A stretch of 14,613 bases of DNA from JANLQX01 sp043775075 (GCA_043775075.1 JAYVSS010000021.1:1-14613), one strand, 5' to 3'. Shown: positions 1-5,879, counted from the first letter of the stretch. Translations and numbers: made by a program. The notes: generated by a model from the sequence alone, not told the origin.

Positions 1-401
1 CCCATCAGCAGGACCTGTGGCACTACACGTTGGCCCGCATGGTCGACGCCTGCGTCATGCATGGCATTCTGCCGTTCTACGGACCGTTCGGCGATATTAA
101 GGACACGCAGGCATGTGAGGATCAGTTCCGCAACGCCTATCTGCTCGGCTGTGTCGGGGCATGGAGTTTGCATCCGATCCAGATCGATATCGCCAAGCGA
201 GTGTTCTCGCCCCGTCCGTCTGACGTGGCGCAGGCGCAACGAGTGATCGATGCCATGGGCGATGGCACCGGCGCGATCATGCTCGACGGGAAAATGGAGG
301 ACGACGCGTCAGTGAAGCAGTGTCGTGTCGTGGTGGAACTGGCCAAATCGTTATCAGCGCGAGATCCGCAGCTGGCGGCGTCGTACGGATTCGCGAACTA
401 G
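1..401 (+). CDS. mcl: L-malyl-CoA / beta-methylmalyl-CoA lyase-like protein (HpcH/HpaI-CitE superfamily), C-terminal part
   Basis: The 5' end lies outside the window; the frame is open from base 3 and stops with TAG at 399-401, leaving about 132 C-terminal residues. The fragment carries HQQDLWHYTLARMVDAC, then FYGPFGDI, then WSLHPIQI and RVFSPRPSDV, and ends with GDGTGAIMLDGKMEDD. This order matches the C-terminal half and lid region of malyl-CoA lyases, which cleave L-malyl-CoA or beta-methylmalyl-CoA to an acyl-CoA plus glyoxylate in the ethylmalonyl-CoA and 3-hydroxypropionate routes. The GDGTGA...DGKM tail is more typical of the malyl-CoA lyase branch than of plain CitE. The next gene, a shorter paralogue, starts 11 bp downstream, so the two are probably one operon. 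The substrate is inferred from family resemblance; the N-terminal metal-binding residues cannot be seen here. Confidence 0.8.
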   Translation, partial: HQQDLWHYTLARMVDACVMHGILPFYGPFGDIKDTQACEDQFRNAYLLGCVGAWSLHPIQIDIAKRVFSPRPSDVAQAQRVIDAMGDGTGAIMLDGKMEDDASVKQCRVVVELAKSLSARDPQLAASYGFAN

Positions 402-412
402 GCGAAAAAGAT

Positions 413-1291
413 ATGTCCACTGATCTTCGTCCCCGCCGTTCCGTTCTCTACATGCCGGCCGCCAACGAGCGGGCGCTGAAGAAGGCCCGATCAATTCCGA
501 GCGATGTGTTGATCTTCGATCTTGAAGATGCGGTTGCCCCGGATGCAAAAGCTCAGGCCCGGACCAACGCCGTGGCCGCCGCGCTCTCTGGTGCGTACGG
601 CATTCGCGAGGTCACCATTCGGTGCAACGGACTGGACACCCAGTGGGGGGCCGAAGATCTGGCTGCGGCCGCCACTTCTGGTGCCGCCGCCGTCGTGATT
701 CCCAAGGTGTCATCGTTCGCCACCCTTGACGCAGTTTCGGCGGCGCTCGATTCCGCACACGCGCCAGCCGCAATGACAATCTGGGCGATGATCGAATCGC
801 CAACGGCCATTTTCGAGGTAAGGGCGATAGCCTCCCATCCTCGGGTCAACGTACTTGTTATGGGCACCAACGATCTGTTGAAAGAGCTGCGGGCCACGGC
901 CGTGCCGGGTCGCGCGCCGCTGCTCCCGCACCTCGCCACCGCGCTGCTCGGTGCCCGTGAAGCTGGTGTGGTCATTCTCGATGGTGTGTATAACGACGTG
1001 AAGGATCTCGAAGGTTTTCACGACGAATGCATTGTCGGCGCGCATATGGGTTTCGACGGCAAGACGCTCATCCACCCCAGTCAGGTCGAGCCGTGCAATG
1101 AGGTGTGGGCGCCGAGCGAGGCGGACATTTCCTATGCGCGCCGAGTAATTGAGGCGTTTGATGAAGCAGTGACCGACGGCCGTGGCGTCGTCACCGTCGA
1201 TGGTCGAATGATCGAAAACCTGCACGTGGACAATGCCCGCCGCACCATGGCGGTGGCCGACGCCATCGCTGCCCTGGCCGCCAGCGACTAA
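413..1291 (+). CDS. CitE-like HpcH/HpaI aldolase family protein (possible malyl-CoA thioesterase or lyase)
   Basis: A 292-residue TIM-barrel protein of the citrate lyase beta-subunit-like family. Landmarks in order are RRSVLYMPAAN (8-18), FDLEDAV (35-41), TIRCNG with Arg70, VIPKV with Lys98, AMIESPTAI with metal-ligand Glu128, MGTNDL with metal-ligand Asp154, and HPSQ (221-224). In this family the Glu and Asp bind Mg2+ and the Arg and Lys help hold the CoA thioester. Free-standing CitE-like proteins act as malyl-CoA lyases, (3S)-malyl-CoA thioesterases or citramalyl-CoA lyases. I chose ATG 413 because homology begins a few residues later; the frame is open further upstream but that part overlaps the previous gene. 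Sitting 11 bp after a malyl-CoA lyase-like gene, it resembles a mcl1-mcl2 pair, in which the second enzyme hydrolyses malyl-CoA. The exact reaction is not decided by the sequence. Confidence 0.85.
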   Translation: MSTDLRPRRSVLYMPAANERALKKARSIPSDVLIFDLEDAVAPDAKAQARTNAVAAALSGAYGIREVTIRCNGLDTQWGAEDLAAAATSGAAAVVIPKVSSFATLDAVSAALDSAHAPAAMTIWAMIESPTAIFEVRAIASHPRVNVLVMGTNDLLKELRATAVPGRAPLLPHLATALLGAREAGVVILDGVYNDVKDLEGFHDECIVGAHMGFDGKTLIHPSQVEPCNEVWAPSEADISYARRVIEAFDEAVTDGRGVVTVDGRMIENLHVDNARRTMAVADAIAALAASD

Positions 1292-1300
1292 GCAAGGGGT

Positions 1301-1747
1301 ATGAGCAAACTCGAAGAAGTCGGTGAGCGCGATGGATGGCGCTGCTGGCTGTGCGACGAACCCGTCGATCCGGATATGGATGTGAACGACGGGCGGGGCC
1401 CGAGTATCGATGCCGTGGTGACCAAGGCCAAGAGCAAGAAGAAGGGCGCCGTTGATGAGCGCCTGGCCCACCGAGATTGCAACACCCGCAAGGGAGCCAT
1501 CGCTCCGGTGGTGAAGTGGGCCGACCACCTGTTTCTGTTCGACCCAGCCCCCATCCTGGGTAGCGTGCACCGCCTGGAGAGCAAGGGTGGCCGCGAAATG
1601 ATGGCGCGGGTTCCGTCGAAGGCGGACGGCGAGGAAGCCGCCGCGTGGCTCGTCGACCGGCTCTCCCGCCTGGTCCCCAACCTCAAGGTGACCACCAAGA
1701 TCGAGCCCGGCGGCGGTCAATTCATGCTGATCGTCACTGCCGCCTGA
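1301..1747 (+). CDS. Small HNH-endonuclease-like protein with the first catalytic His missing
   Basis: A 148-residue soluble protein. The N-terminal half looks like an HNH zinc-finger nuclease: WRCWLCDEPVDPD with Cys15 and Cys18, then PSIDAVV (35-40), then LAHRDCNTRKG (55-65) with His57, Cys60 and Asn61. HNH enzymes normally read D-H-V/I where this protein has D37-A38-V39, so the general-base His is replaced by Ala while the CxxC, H-N and terminal Cys framework is kept. It may be a structural or DNA-binding derivative rather than a nuclease. Residues 80-148 form a second part with no motif I recognise. ATG 1301 follows AAGGGG at good spacing and lies 9 bp after the CitE-like gene, suggesting co-transcription. 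The downstream neighbour converges on it with a 27 bp gap. The function is unknown. Confidence 0.7.
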   Translation: MSKLEEVGERDGWRCWLCDEPVDPDMDVNDGRGPSIDAVVTKAKSKKKGAVDERLAHRDCNTRKGAIAPVVKWADHLFLFDPAPILGSVHRLESKGGREMMARVPSKADGEEAAAWLVDRLSRLVPNLKVTTKIEPGGGQFMLIVTAA

Positions 1748-1774
1748 ACCTTCACGCAGGAAGGATCGCGGGTG

Positions 1775-2149
1775 CTACGAGCCCGGACCGCGGCGTCGGA
1801 GCCCCGAGATCAGTCGTCCGAGCCGGGTGAGGAGCTTTTGTGAACCGGTGGGGTTGGCCCAACCCCCCGGTGGCGGAGGTTTGCGTGGATCGCGACTCGC
1901 CGGGTGTTCCTGTTCGGGTCGGGCTCTGCGGCGAGCCTTGGTGACCAGCCACAGTCCGTAGCCGGTGAATGCCCCGAGGAACCCGCCACCAAACATCGAC
2001 GCCGGCCACGTTGCCCCGCCCGAGCGGTTGATCCACACTCCGACGCACAGCGCCACCAGCCCGGTGATTACGCACGCTCGGGCCGAAGCGAGATGTCGGC
2101 GGGGAGTGCGAGGGTCGGCTGGCTCGGGAGTGACAGTGGGTTCGTTCAT
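1775..2149 (-). CDS. Small two-helix membrane protein of unknown function
   Basis: A 124-residue protein with a Pro/Glu/Thr-rich N-terminus (MNEPTVTPEPADP), a basic stretch, then two predicted membrane helices at about 26-40 (CVITGLVALCVGVWI) and 52-70 (MFGGGFLGAFTGYGLWLVT). A strongly basic Pro/Gly-rich tail follows (KARRRARPEQE onward), which by the positive-inside rule should be cytosolic. I chose ATG 2149 because its ATGA overlaps the TGA of the upstream RecB-like gene by 4 nt, the usual sign of translational coupling; a longer reading to 2209 would lie inside that gene. It is the last gene of the minus-strand group and ends 27 bp from the convergent HNH-like gene. The second helix resembles the Gly-rich helix of small AtpI-like proteins, but this is too weak to name it. 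Confidence 0.65.
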   Translation of the reverse strand: MNEPTVTPEPADPRTPRRHLASARACVITGLVALCVGVWINRSGGATWPASMFGGGFLGAFTGYGLWLVTKARRRARPEQEHPASRDPRKPPPPGGWANPTGSQKLLTRLGRLISGLRRRGPGS

Positions 2150-2958
2150 CGTTTCGCCCTGGCGGAGAAAGGACAGGTGTACCGGTACTGGCATGTGCCA
2201 CAAGCCCACGGCGACGGGGTGGCATGGAAGCGCCGCTCCCCTCGGATCTTTTCGTCGATCGACTGCACCAGACGTAGCGCTCGCCCGATCACCGTGGCAT
2301 CAACATCGAGTGACACCGTGACACTATCCACCGATCGCAGCGCTTCGTAGGTCACTCGGACGCGTTGGACGCGACGTTTCGACGCCGCAATCGGATGGGT
2401 AAGCGCCATCAGGCCGTAGATCAGAGCCGCCGGGTCGTCGTCGAGAGTTTCCGGCACGAACCCACTCTTATAGTCACGGACCTCAAGCAATCCGTCATCG
2501 TAGAGCCAGAGCGCATCGATACGTCCACGTACGATCACGTTGCGGCGTGGACGAAACCACTGCAGGTCACACTCTCCGTCCACATACGAAACGCCGGAAT
2601 GGGCGAGAGTAGACGGGCAAAGATCCGTATGCGCGCGTACTCTTTGCGAAATCCATGGAGCGGAGGGTGACATCGGGTCGAGGAATTCAGCATCGTCGTG
2701 GCGGTCGGGGTGCTCATGGCGCAGCCGTAATTCGGTGTGCAGCGCAAGACCGAGGGCCAGCTCCTCGGTCTGCTCGGTGGCTTCAGCGTCGCCTTCCAGA
2801 CGCAGTACGTGGGCCAATCCGTAGCGCCTCGGGCATGCCTGGAGGTCGCGAGCCTTCGACGCAGTGATCACCAACACGCCGGGTGACGGTTGAAAAGAAT
2901 CGCCGAGATCGTCCTCGGTCCATGCTGACCGCGCGCCTTCGAGCCGGTCGAGCATCAC
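2146..2958 (-). CDS. RecB/Cas4-like PD-(D/E)XK exonuclease-family protein with Fe-S signature
   Basis: A 270-residue protein. The N-terminal ITASKARDLQACPRRY motif contains Cys42. GLALHTEL (70-77) supplies the conserved His74. GRIDAL contains Asp148 and EVRDYKSG contains Asp162 and Lys164, the nuclease core. The usual QxxxY helix appears as DPAALIY, with the Gln replaced. The C-terminal WACGTCQYRYTC gives C253-x2-C256-x5-C262, which together with Cys42 is the four-Cys 4Fe-4S arrangement of Cas4 and AddB-type nucleases. It should be a metal-dependent DNA nuclease with a structural Fe-S cluster. The start is GTG 2958 (GTGA overlap with the upstream stop); ATG 2955 is equally possible and changes one residue. 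It lies directly behind a degenerate paralogue. No cas genes or CRISPR array are nearby, so a repair or processing role is more likely than CRISPR adaptation. Confidence 0.8.
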   Translation of the reverse strand: MMLDRLEGARSAWTEDDLGDSFQPSPGVLVITASKARDLQACPRRYGLAHVLRLEGDAEATEQTEELALGLALHTELRLRHEHPDRHDDAEFLDPMSPSAPWISQRVRAHTDLCPSTLAHSGVSYVDGECDLQWFRPRRNVIVRGRIDALWLYDDGLLEVRDYKSGFVPETLDDDPAALIYGLMALTHPIAASKRRVQRVRVTYEALRSVDSVTVSLDVDATVIGRALRLVQSIDEKIRGERRFHATPSPWACGTCQYRYTCPFSARAKR

Positions 2959-3788
2959 AGACCCCCGCTGGCGACAAGACGGGTTGCCAATTCATTGTCA
3001 GTAGCGGCGAAAACCGCCGGGCACGAGCGAATCACCGGACACGCATCGCACCACCACCCGGGGTTCACCGTCGGCTCAGCAAGTGCCGCCTCTGTGAGTT
3101 CGGTTAACCGGTGGCCCGCTTCAGTAATATGCGCGCTGGTGATTTCGTACTTCGCCTCGCGCGTGTTCACTCCGAGCCACAGATGATGGACGCGGGCGAC
3201 CGTTCCACCTACATGGTGAGGCGGCCGTCCTCCGGTCACGAGCAACGCGAGAAGGGCGTCGTTGTCGGGATCAGCAACGGGTGCATCGATTGCCGACTCC
3301 GACTCCTGGTTCTCCGGATCAGACGGCGGAAGATCAACGGGACGCCACGATCCCAAATGCAGACGACGAATTTCGATGACGCCGGTGATCCGGTCAACGA
3401 CGGTCGTGTCATTGCGGCCCGTCAAACGAAATCGACCTGACTTGCTTGGCCGCTCCAGGAACGCACCCGCCGTTGGATGCAGCGATACCGCATCGTCGCC
3501 CACAAACTCGACGTACGTCTCCACCGCCGCCACAAACCGGACCCGTTCTTCGGCGGACAGATTGGGTGGCGGGGTGTCGTCGATGGTGTCGGTCACGGTC
3601 GACGCTTGGCGGTCGCTGACCTCGTGGGCGACTCGGATGGCCTCCCGCACCGCGTTGTCAAGGCGAAACGCCCCCTGCGCCACTGGCCGCGGTTTGGTCT
3701 CCGGATCCAAAAGGGCGCCCAGGAACCGCGGGCAGCGACGGGCCGAGCCGAGCTTGCCGAGACTCAAACCGGGGGCGTCGGCGGGCAC
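2955..3788 (-). CDS. Degenerate RecB-like Fe-S protein, probable non-catalytic partner of the following gene
   Basis: A 277-residue protein that I relate to the next gene by architecture. It has an early SARRCPRFLGAL motif with Cys19 in the position of CPRRY, a central LTGRNDTTVV segment with Asp127 where the partner has GRIDAL, a strand VIEIRRLHLG (Glu139, Arg141) where the partner has EVRDYKSG, and a C-terminal WWCDACPVIRSC giving C247-x2-C250-x5-C256. The Cys spacing is identical to that of the partner, but the catalytic Lys is Arg and no QxxxY is evident, so I infer a Fe-S-binding, catalytically dead member. An acidic insert (SDPENQESES) follows the core. The start is GTG 3788 with GGAG just upstream. 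Its stop overlaps the next start, so equal expression and a heterodimer are plausible. The upstream neighbour, 63 bp away, is an Nfu Fe-S carrier. Confidence 0.65.
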   Translation of the reverse strand: MPADAPGLSLGKLGSARRCPRFLGALLDPETKPRPVAQGAFRLDNAVREAIRVAHEVSDRQASTVTDTIDDTPPPNLSAEERVRFVAAVETYVEFVGDDAVSLHPTAGAFLERPSKSGRFRLTGRNDTTVVDRITGVIEIRRLHLGSWRPVDLPPSDPENQESESAIDAPVADPDNDALLALLVTGGRPPHHVGGTVARVHHLWLGVNTREAKYEITSAHITEAGHRLTELTEAALAEPTVNPGWWCDACPVIRSCPAVFAATDNELATRLVASGGL

Positions 3789-3851
3789 GACTCCAGCCTA
3801 CGAGGGCGACCCGCCACAACCGGCCGCCGACGGTGAATCGGTCAGCCGCGG

Positions 3852-4193
3852 TCAGTCGAACTTGGGGACGTAGCCACCGCGGCCCATGGCCCGCGACTCG
3901 TCGGCGTCCATCTCCTCGACGCCACCGTTGACCTCGGTGACCCACGGCAGACGGTCCTTCAGGATGCGGTTCACGCCAGCTTGCAACGTCGTCGACGACA
4001 CGGCGCACGAGCTACATGACCCCTGCAGACGGACCTCGACAACGCCGGTCTCAACGTCGGCCGAGGCCAACATCAAGTCGCCGCCGTCCTGCTGGACGAC
4101 CGGACGAATTAGCTCGATGACGCTCTGGAGCGCTTTCATGCGCTCGGTGCGGGCGTCGTCGGAAAGAACGGCGGTATCGGTCATAGCATCCAT
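3852..4193 (-). CDS. Short NifU C-terminal-domain (Nfu-type) Fe-S cluster carrier
   Basis: A 113-residue protein that is almost entirely one Nfu domain: helix SVIELIRPVVQQDGGDL (24-40), strand VVEVRLQG, then GSCSSCAVSSTTL with the cluster-binding pair Cys60 and Cys63, then a helix GVNRILKD. Nfu proteins bind a 4Fe-4S cluster between two monomers through this CxxC and pass it to apo-enzymes. The start is ATG 4193 with AGGA three bases upstream; ATG 4184 (MTDTAV) has the same AGGA at longer spacing and cannot be excluded. A nested dyad at 4209-4240 lies just upstream. Downstream are two four-Cys RecB-like proteins, possible cluster recipients. A second, larger Nfu protein lies at 5241-5879, so this genome has at least two. 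Confidence 0.88.
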   Translation of the reverse strand: MDAMTDTAVLSDDARTERMKALQSVIELIRPVVQQDGGDLMLASADVETGVVEVRLQGSCSSCAVSSTTLQAGVNRILKDRLPWVTEVNGGVEEMDADESRAMGRGGYVPKFD

Positions 4194-4208
4194 TCTTCCT
4201 CAAAAACA

Positions 4209-4240
4209 GGGGTTTGCACTACCCCGGTAGGGGAAACCCC
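4209..4240 (-). promoter_or_regulatory. Nested G/C dyad in the leader of the short nfu gene
   Basis: On the plus strand GGGGTTT (4209-4215) and AAACCCC (4234-4240) are perfect complements that enclose a second hairpin, CCCC-GGTA-GGGG (4222-4233). A six-base bulge lies on one side only. The structure ends about 15 nt before the Shine-Dalgarno of the minus-strand nfu gene, so it could fold in the 5' leader RNA or serve as a protein-binding site. The function is unknown. Confidence 0.4.
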
Positions 4241-4282
4241 ATGAGGCTCAACCGACCCGAGCGATTTCTTGTTCCCGGTTCT

Positions 4283-4307
4283 GGGTGGCCACCCGTTCTT
4301 GGGTGGC
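4283..4307. repeat. Overlapping palindrome and hairpin downstream of the nitroreductase
   Basis: GGGTGGCCACCC (4283-4294) is a perfect 12-bp palindrome. Its second half, GCCACCC (4288-4294), also pairs perfectly with GGGTGGC (4301-4307) across a six-base loop, so the DNA can form two alternative structures. It lies 69-93 bp past the nitroreductase stop on the minus strand and could stop or pause transcription, but no T-run follows. The rest of the 4194-4375 gap holds no gene that I can support. Confidence 0.35.
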
Positions 4308-4375
4308 TCAGCTCCCAAATGTGACGGCCCAGGCACCCCCAATAACGCCCGGGCACCCGAGACAGGCGGAGTTGC

Positions 4376-5020
4376 CTACCAGGTGTTCCAGTGGGTGAGG
4401 CCGGCCGAGTCGAGGCGGGGAGCGGCCTTGAAATCGGTACCTACGGTGTAAGCCAGCGGAGTCAAGCCGCCCTGGGTGACCTGGTCGAACGGGATGCCGA
4501 GGATGTCCGCTGCCTCGCGTTCGTACACGAGGTGCAGCGTCGTCCACGCCGTACCCAGGCCGCGGGCCCGGGCGGCCAGCATGAAGCTCCAGAAGGCGGG
4601 GAGCAGCGATCCCCACTGGCTGGCCTGGGCGAAGACGGGAAGCTTTTCCGGCACTCGGCCTTGCATGCACGGAATGACCATGTAGGGCGCCCGGTGGAAG
4701 TTCTCTCGTAGGAACGTGGCGGAGTCCTTAATGGCGCCGGCCCGGTTGGTGCGGGTATCGCCAATCCCGAAGTCGTTGTTGCTGGCACCGACGTAGGGGT
4801 CGAAGGCCTTGCCGTAGAGGTCGGCGATGGCCTGCTTTTTCGCCGGATCGTCGACGATCATGAAGCTCCAGTGCTGACGATTGGAGCCGGTAGGTGCTTG
4901 GAACGCCAGGTCGACGCACTCAGCGACAAGTTCGCGGGGGACCGCTCGCTCAAAGTCAAGGCGTTTACGTACCGCCCGGGTGGTGGAGAGGAGTTCGTCA
5001 GACGTGAGTTCGAGGGTCAT
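4376..5020 (-). CDS. FMN-dependent nitroreductase family protein
   Basis: A 214-residue protein. STTRAVRKRLDF (12-23) is the N-terminal Arg-rich FMN-phosphate motif of nitroreductases, and QAPTGSNRQHW (41-51) is the second flavin-contact loop. The helix AQASQWGSLLPAFWSFML (131-148) runs into ARARGLGTAWT (150-160), the usual dimer-core and flavin-edge region. These enzymes are homodimeric NAD(P)H-dependent flavoproteins that reduce nitro groups, quinones or enones; the physiological substrate here is unknown. I chose ATG 5020 (MTLELTSDELL) over an upstream start at 5074 because family homology begins here and the longer form would run into a dyad and promoter-like DNA. It is separated from the upstream NfuA-like gene by a terminator and from the downstream nfu gene by 182 bp, so it may be its own unit with local control. 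Confidence 0.85.
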   Translation of the reverse strand: MTLELTSDELLSTTRAVRKRLDFERAVPRELVAECVDLAFQAPTGSNRQHWSFMIVDDPAKKQAIADLYGKAFDPYVGASNNDFGIGDTRTNRAGAIKDSATFLRENFHRAPYMVIPCMQGRVPEKLPVFAQASQWGSLLPAFWSFMLAARARGLGTAWTTLHLVYEREAADILGIPFDQVTQGGLTPLAYTVGTDFKAAPRLDSAGLTHWNTW

Positions 5021-5028
5021 GTCCGCCA

Positions 5029-5057
5029 GAATTACCGCGAAGTGATCGTTGGGCCAA
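5029..5057 (-). promoter_or_regulatory. Possible nitroreductase promoter
   Basis: Read on the minus strand, TTGGCC (5057-5052) and TAATTC (5034-5029) are 17 bp apart, and TAATTC ends 8 nt before ATG 5020, which would give a nearly leaderless transcript. Both boxes are imperfect matches to the sigma-70 consensus. The -35 box overlaps one arm of the dyad at 5053-5081. Confidence 0.3.
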
Positions 5058-5081
5058 CTTTGCACAATCCGCAAGGTTGGC
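5053..5081. promoter_or_regulatory. Inverted repeat upstream of the nitroreductase, candidate operator
   Basis: GCCAACTTTGC (5053-5063) and GCAAGGTTGGC (5071-5081) form an 11-bp dyad with one mismatch and a 7-bp spacer. It starts 33 bp upstream of the nitroreductase ATG and overlaps the candidate -35 box. This size and place suit a dimeric repressor such as a TetR- or MarR-type regulator, though no regulator gene lies nearby. Confidence 0.4.
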
Positions 5082-5083
5082 GG

Positions 5084-5110
5084 AAACAGAAAAGCCGGAA
5101 AACAGAAAAG
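5084..5110. repeat. Short direct repeat, 16-bp period
   Basis: AAACAGAAAAG occurs at 5084-5094 and 5100-5110. On the minus strand the copies read as T-rich tracts just past the terminator stem, so they may simply be a duplicated terminator tail. Confidence 0.4.
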
Positions 5111-5138
5111 CCCCGCTCGTGACGGAGTCGAGCGGGGC
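5106..5138 (-). terminator. Intrinsic terminator after the NfuA-like gene
   Basis: GCCCCGCTCG (5110-5119) and CGAGCGGGGC (5129-5138) form a perfect 10-bp GC-rich stem with a nine-base loop. On the minus strand the stem is followed directly by TTTTCTGTTTT, so it works best for transcripts coming from the NfuA-like gene, whose stop is about 100 bp upstream. The plus-strand side has only a weak T-tract. Confidence 0.75.
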
Positions 5139-5179
5139 CTTTCGGTGAGCCAACGGTGACGGATTCCGTAGGCTCGCCA

Positions 5180-5193
5180 TGTAAACGCTTGCA
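5180..5193. promoter_or_regulatory. LacI/GalR-type operator-like palindrome
   Basis: TGTAAACGCTTGCA fits the general LacI-family (cre-like) pattern TGNAANCGNTTNCA at every fixed base. It lies in the gap between the NfuA-like gene and the nitroreductase, on the NfuA side of the terminator, so its target is unclear. A chance match cannot be excluded. Confidence 0.35.
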
Positions 5194-5220
5194 GACGAAC
5201 GACAGTCGCGGGCCTCGCCA

Positions 5221-5234
5221 GTGACGTGCGTCAC
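5221..5234. promoter_or_regulatory. CRP/GlxR-like palindrome
   Basis: GTGACGTGCGTCAC is a perfect 6+6 palindrome with a 2-bp centre and has the GTGA-N6-TCAC core of CRP-family sites; the flanks read A on the left and A on the right, one base off the full TGTGA-N6-TCACA. It ends 6 bp from the NfuA-like stop codon, an odd place for an activator site. Confidence 0.3.
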
Positions 5235-5240
5235 ATCCGA

Positions 5241-5879
5241 TTAATTGTAGAACGGGTTGTCTCCGGACGCATGGTCGGTCACGTCGATCACCTGAAGGAT
5301 CTCGGGACAGGCGTCCTTGATAGCGACTTCGATGCCTTGCTTGAGCGTGGCTTTGGACATGGCGCATCCCTGGCAGCCGCCGCCCATGGTGATGTACGCG
5401 GCGTCGCCGTCGATCCCCACCAGCGTGGCGAACCCCCCGTGACTGGCGATCGACGGATTGACCTGGGTCTCGATGATGTGGAGCACCCGCTCGGCCACCG
5501 GTCCGGAAAGCGCTTCACCGGTGAACTTCGGCATCGGCTTCGGTTCGGGCTTGGCGGGCTCGTTCGGGTTGAGCAACACCATGCCGGAACCGTCCGTTGC
5601 CAGGTCCAGAGTGGCACCGCGTAGACGATCGATGGAAGCGGCCGGGATGACGAGGGAGAGGCCGTTGCCGGCATCTTCGATGTGATCGGCCGCTGCGGCT
5701 TCGGCGAGGGGCTGGAAATACATGTCGTAGGCCCAGCGGGGCCCGGTGGTGGAACCAACTTCGAGCCAAAGGGCCAACGCGCTGGCGTCGAGCTCGGCGT
5801 CGCGGGCTCCGAGCACGGTTTCACGAGCGCCGTCGCTCACCATTACTACGGCCAAGGCGGTTTGCAGGATGTCAGTCAT
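5241..5879 (-). CDS. nfuA: NfuA-like Fe-S cluster carrier with N-terminal extra domain
   Basis: A 212-residue protein. Residues 1-105 resemble the degenerate A-type carrier domain of NfuA proteins: a strand/helix pattern with no cluster Cys, including MVSDGARETVLG and LSLVIPAASIDRL. A Pro/Lys linker (109-118) follows. The C-terminal Nfu domain has the helix RVLHIIETQVNPSIASHGG (131-149) and GGGCQGCAMSK (166-176), with the cluster pair Cys169 and Cys172. NfuA-type proteins receive a 4Fe-4S cluster and deliver it to targets such as aconitase or radical-SAM enzymes, the extra domain helping target recognition. The start is ATG 5879; the frame is open to 5975, but that part looks non-coding. There is no clear Shine-Dalgarno, and a -10-like box ends 7 nt upstream, suggesting a leaderless message. 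It diverges from xseA and ends about 100 bp before a strong terminator. Confidence 0.85.
   Translation of the reverse strand: MTDILQTALAVVMVSDGARETVLGARDAELDASALALWLEVGSTTGPRWAYDMYFQPLAEAAAADHIEDAGNGLSLVIPAASIDRLRGATLDLATDGSGMVLLNPNEPAKPEPKPMPKFTGEALSGPVAERVLHIIETQVNPSIASHGGFATLVGIDGDAAYITMGGGCQGCAMSKATLKQGIEVAIKDACPEILQVIDVTDHASGDNPFYN

Noticed and set aside
710..1720. 336-codon antisense frame across the CitE-like and HNH-like genes
   Set aside because: It spans two well-supported sense genes and the product has no family features.
2146..2958. Cas4 of a CRISPR system
   Set aside because: The Cys and nuclease motifs are Cas4-like, but there are no other cas genes and no repeat-spacer array in the window.
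4998..5234. Possible 78-residue minus-strand gene in the NfuA-nitroreductase gap
   Set aside because: It would read through a strong terminator and start inside a palindrome with no Shine-Dalgarno.
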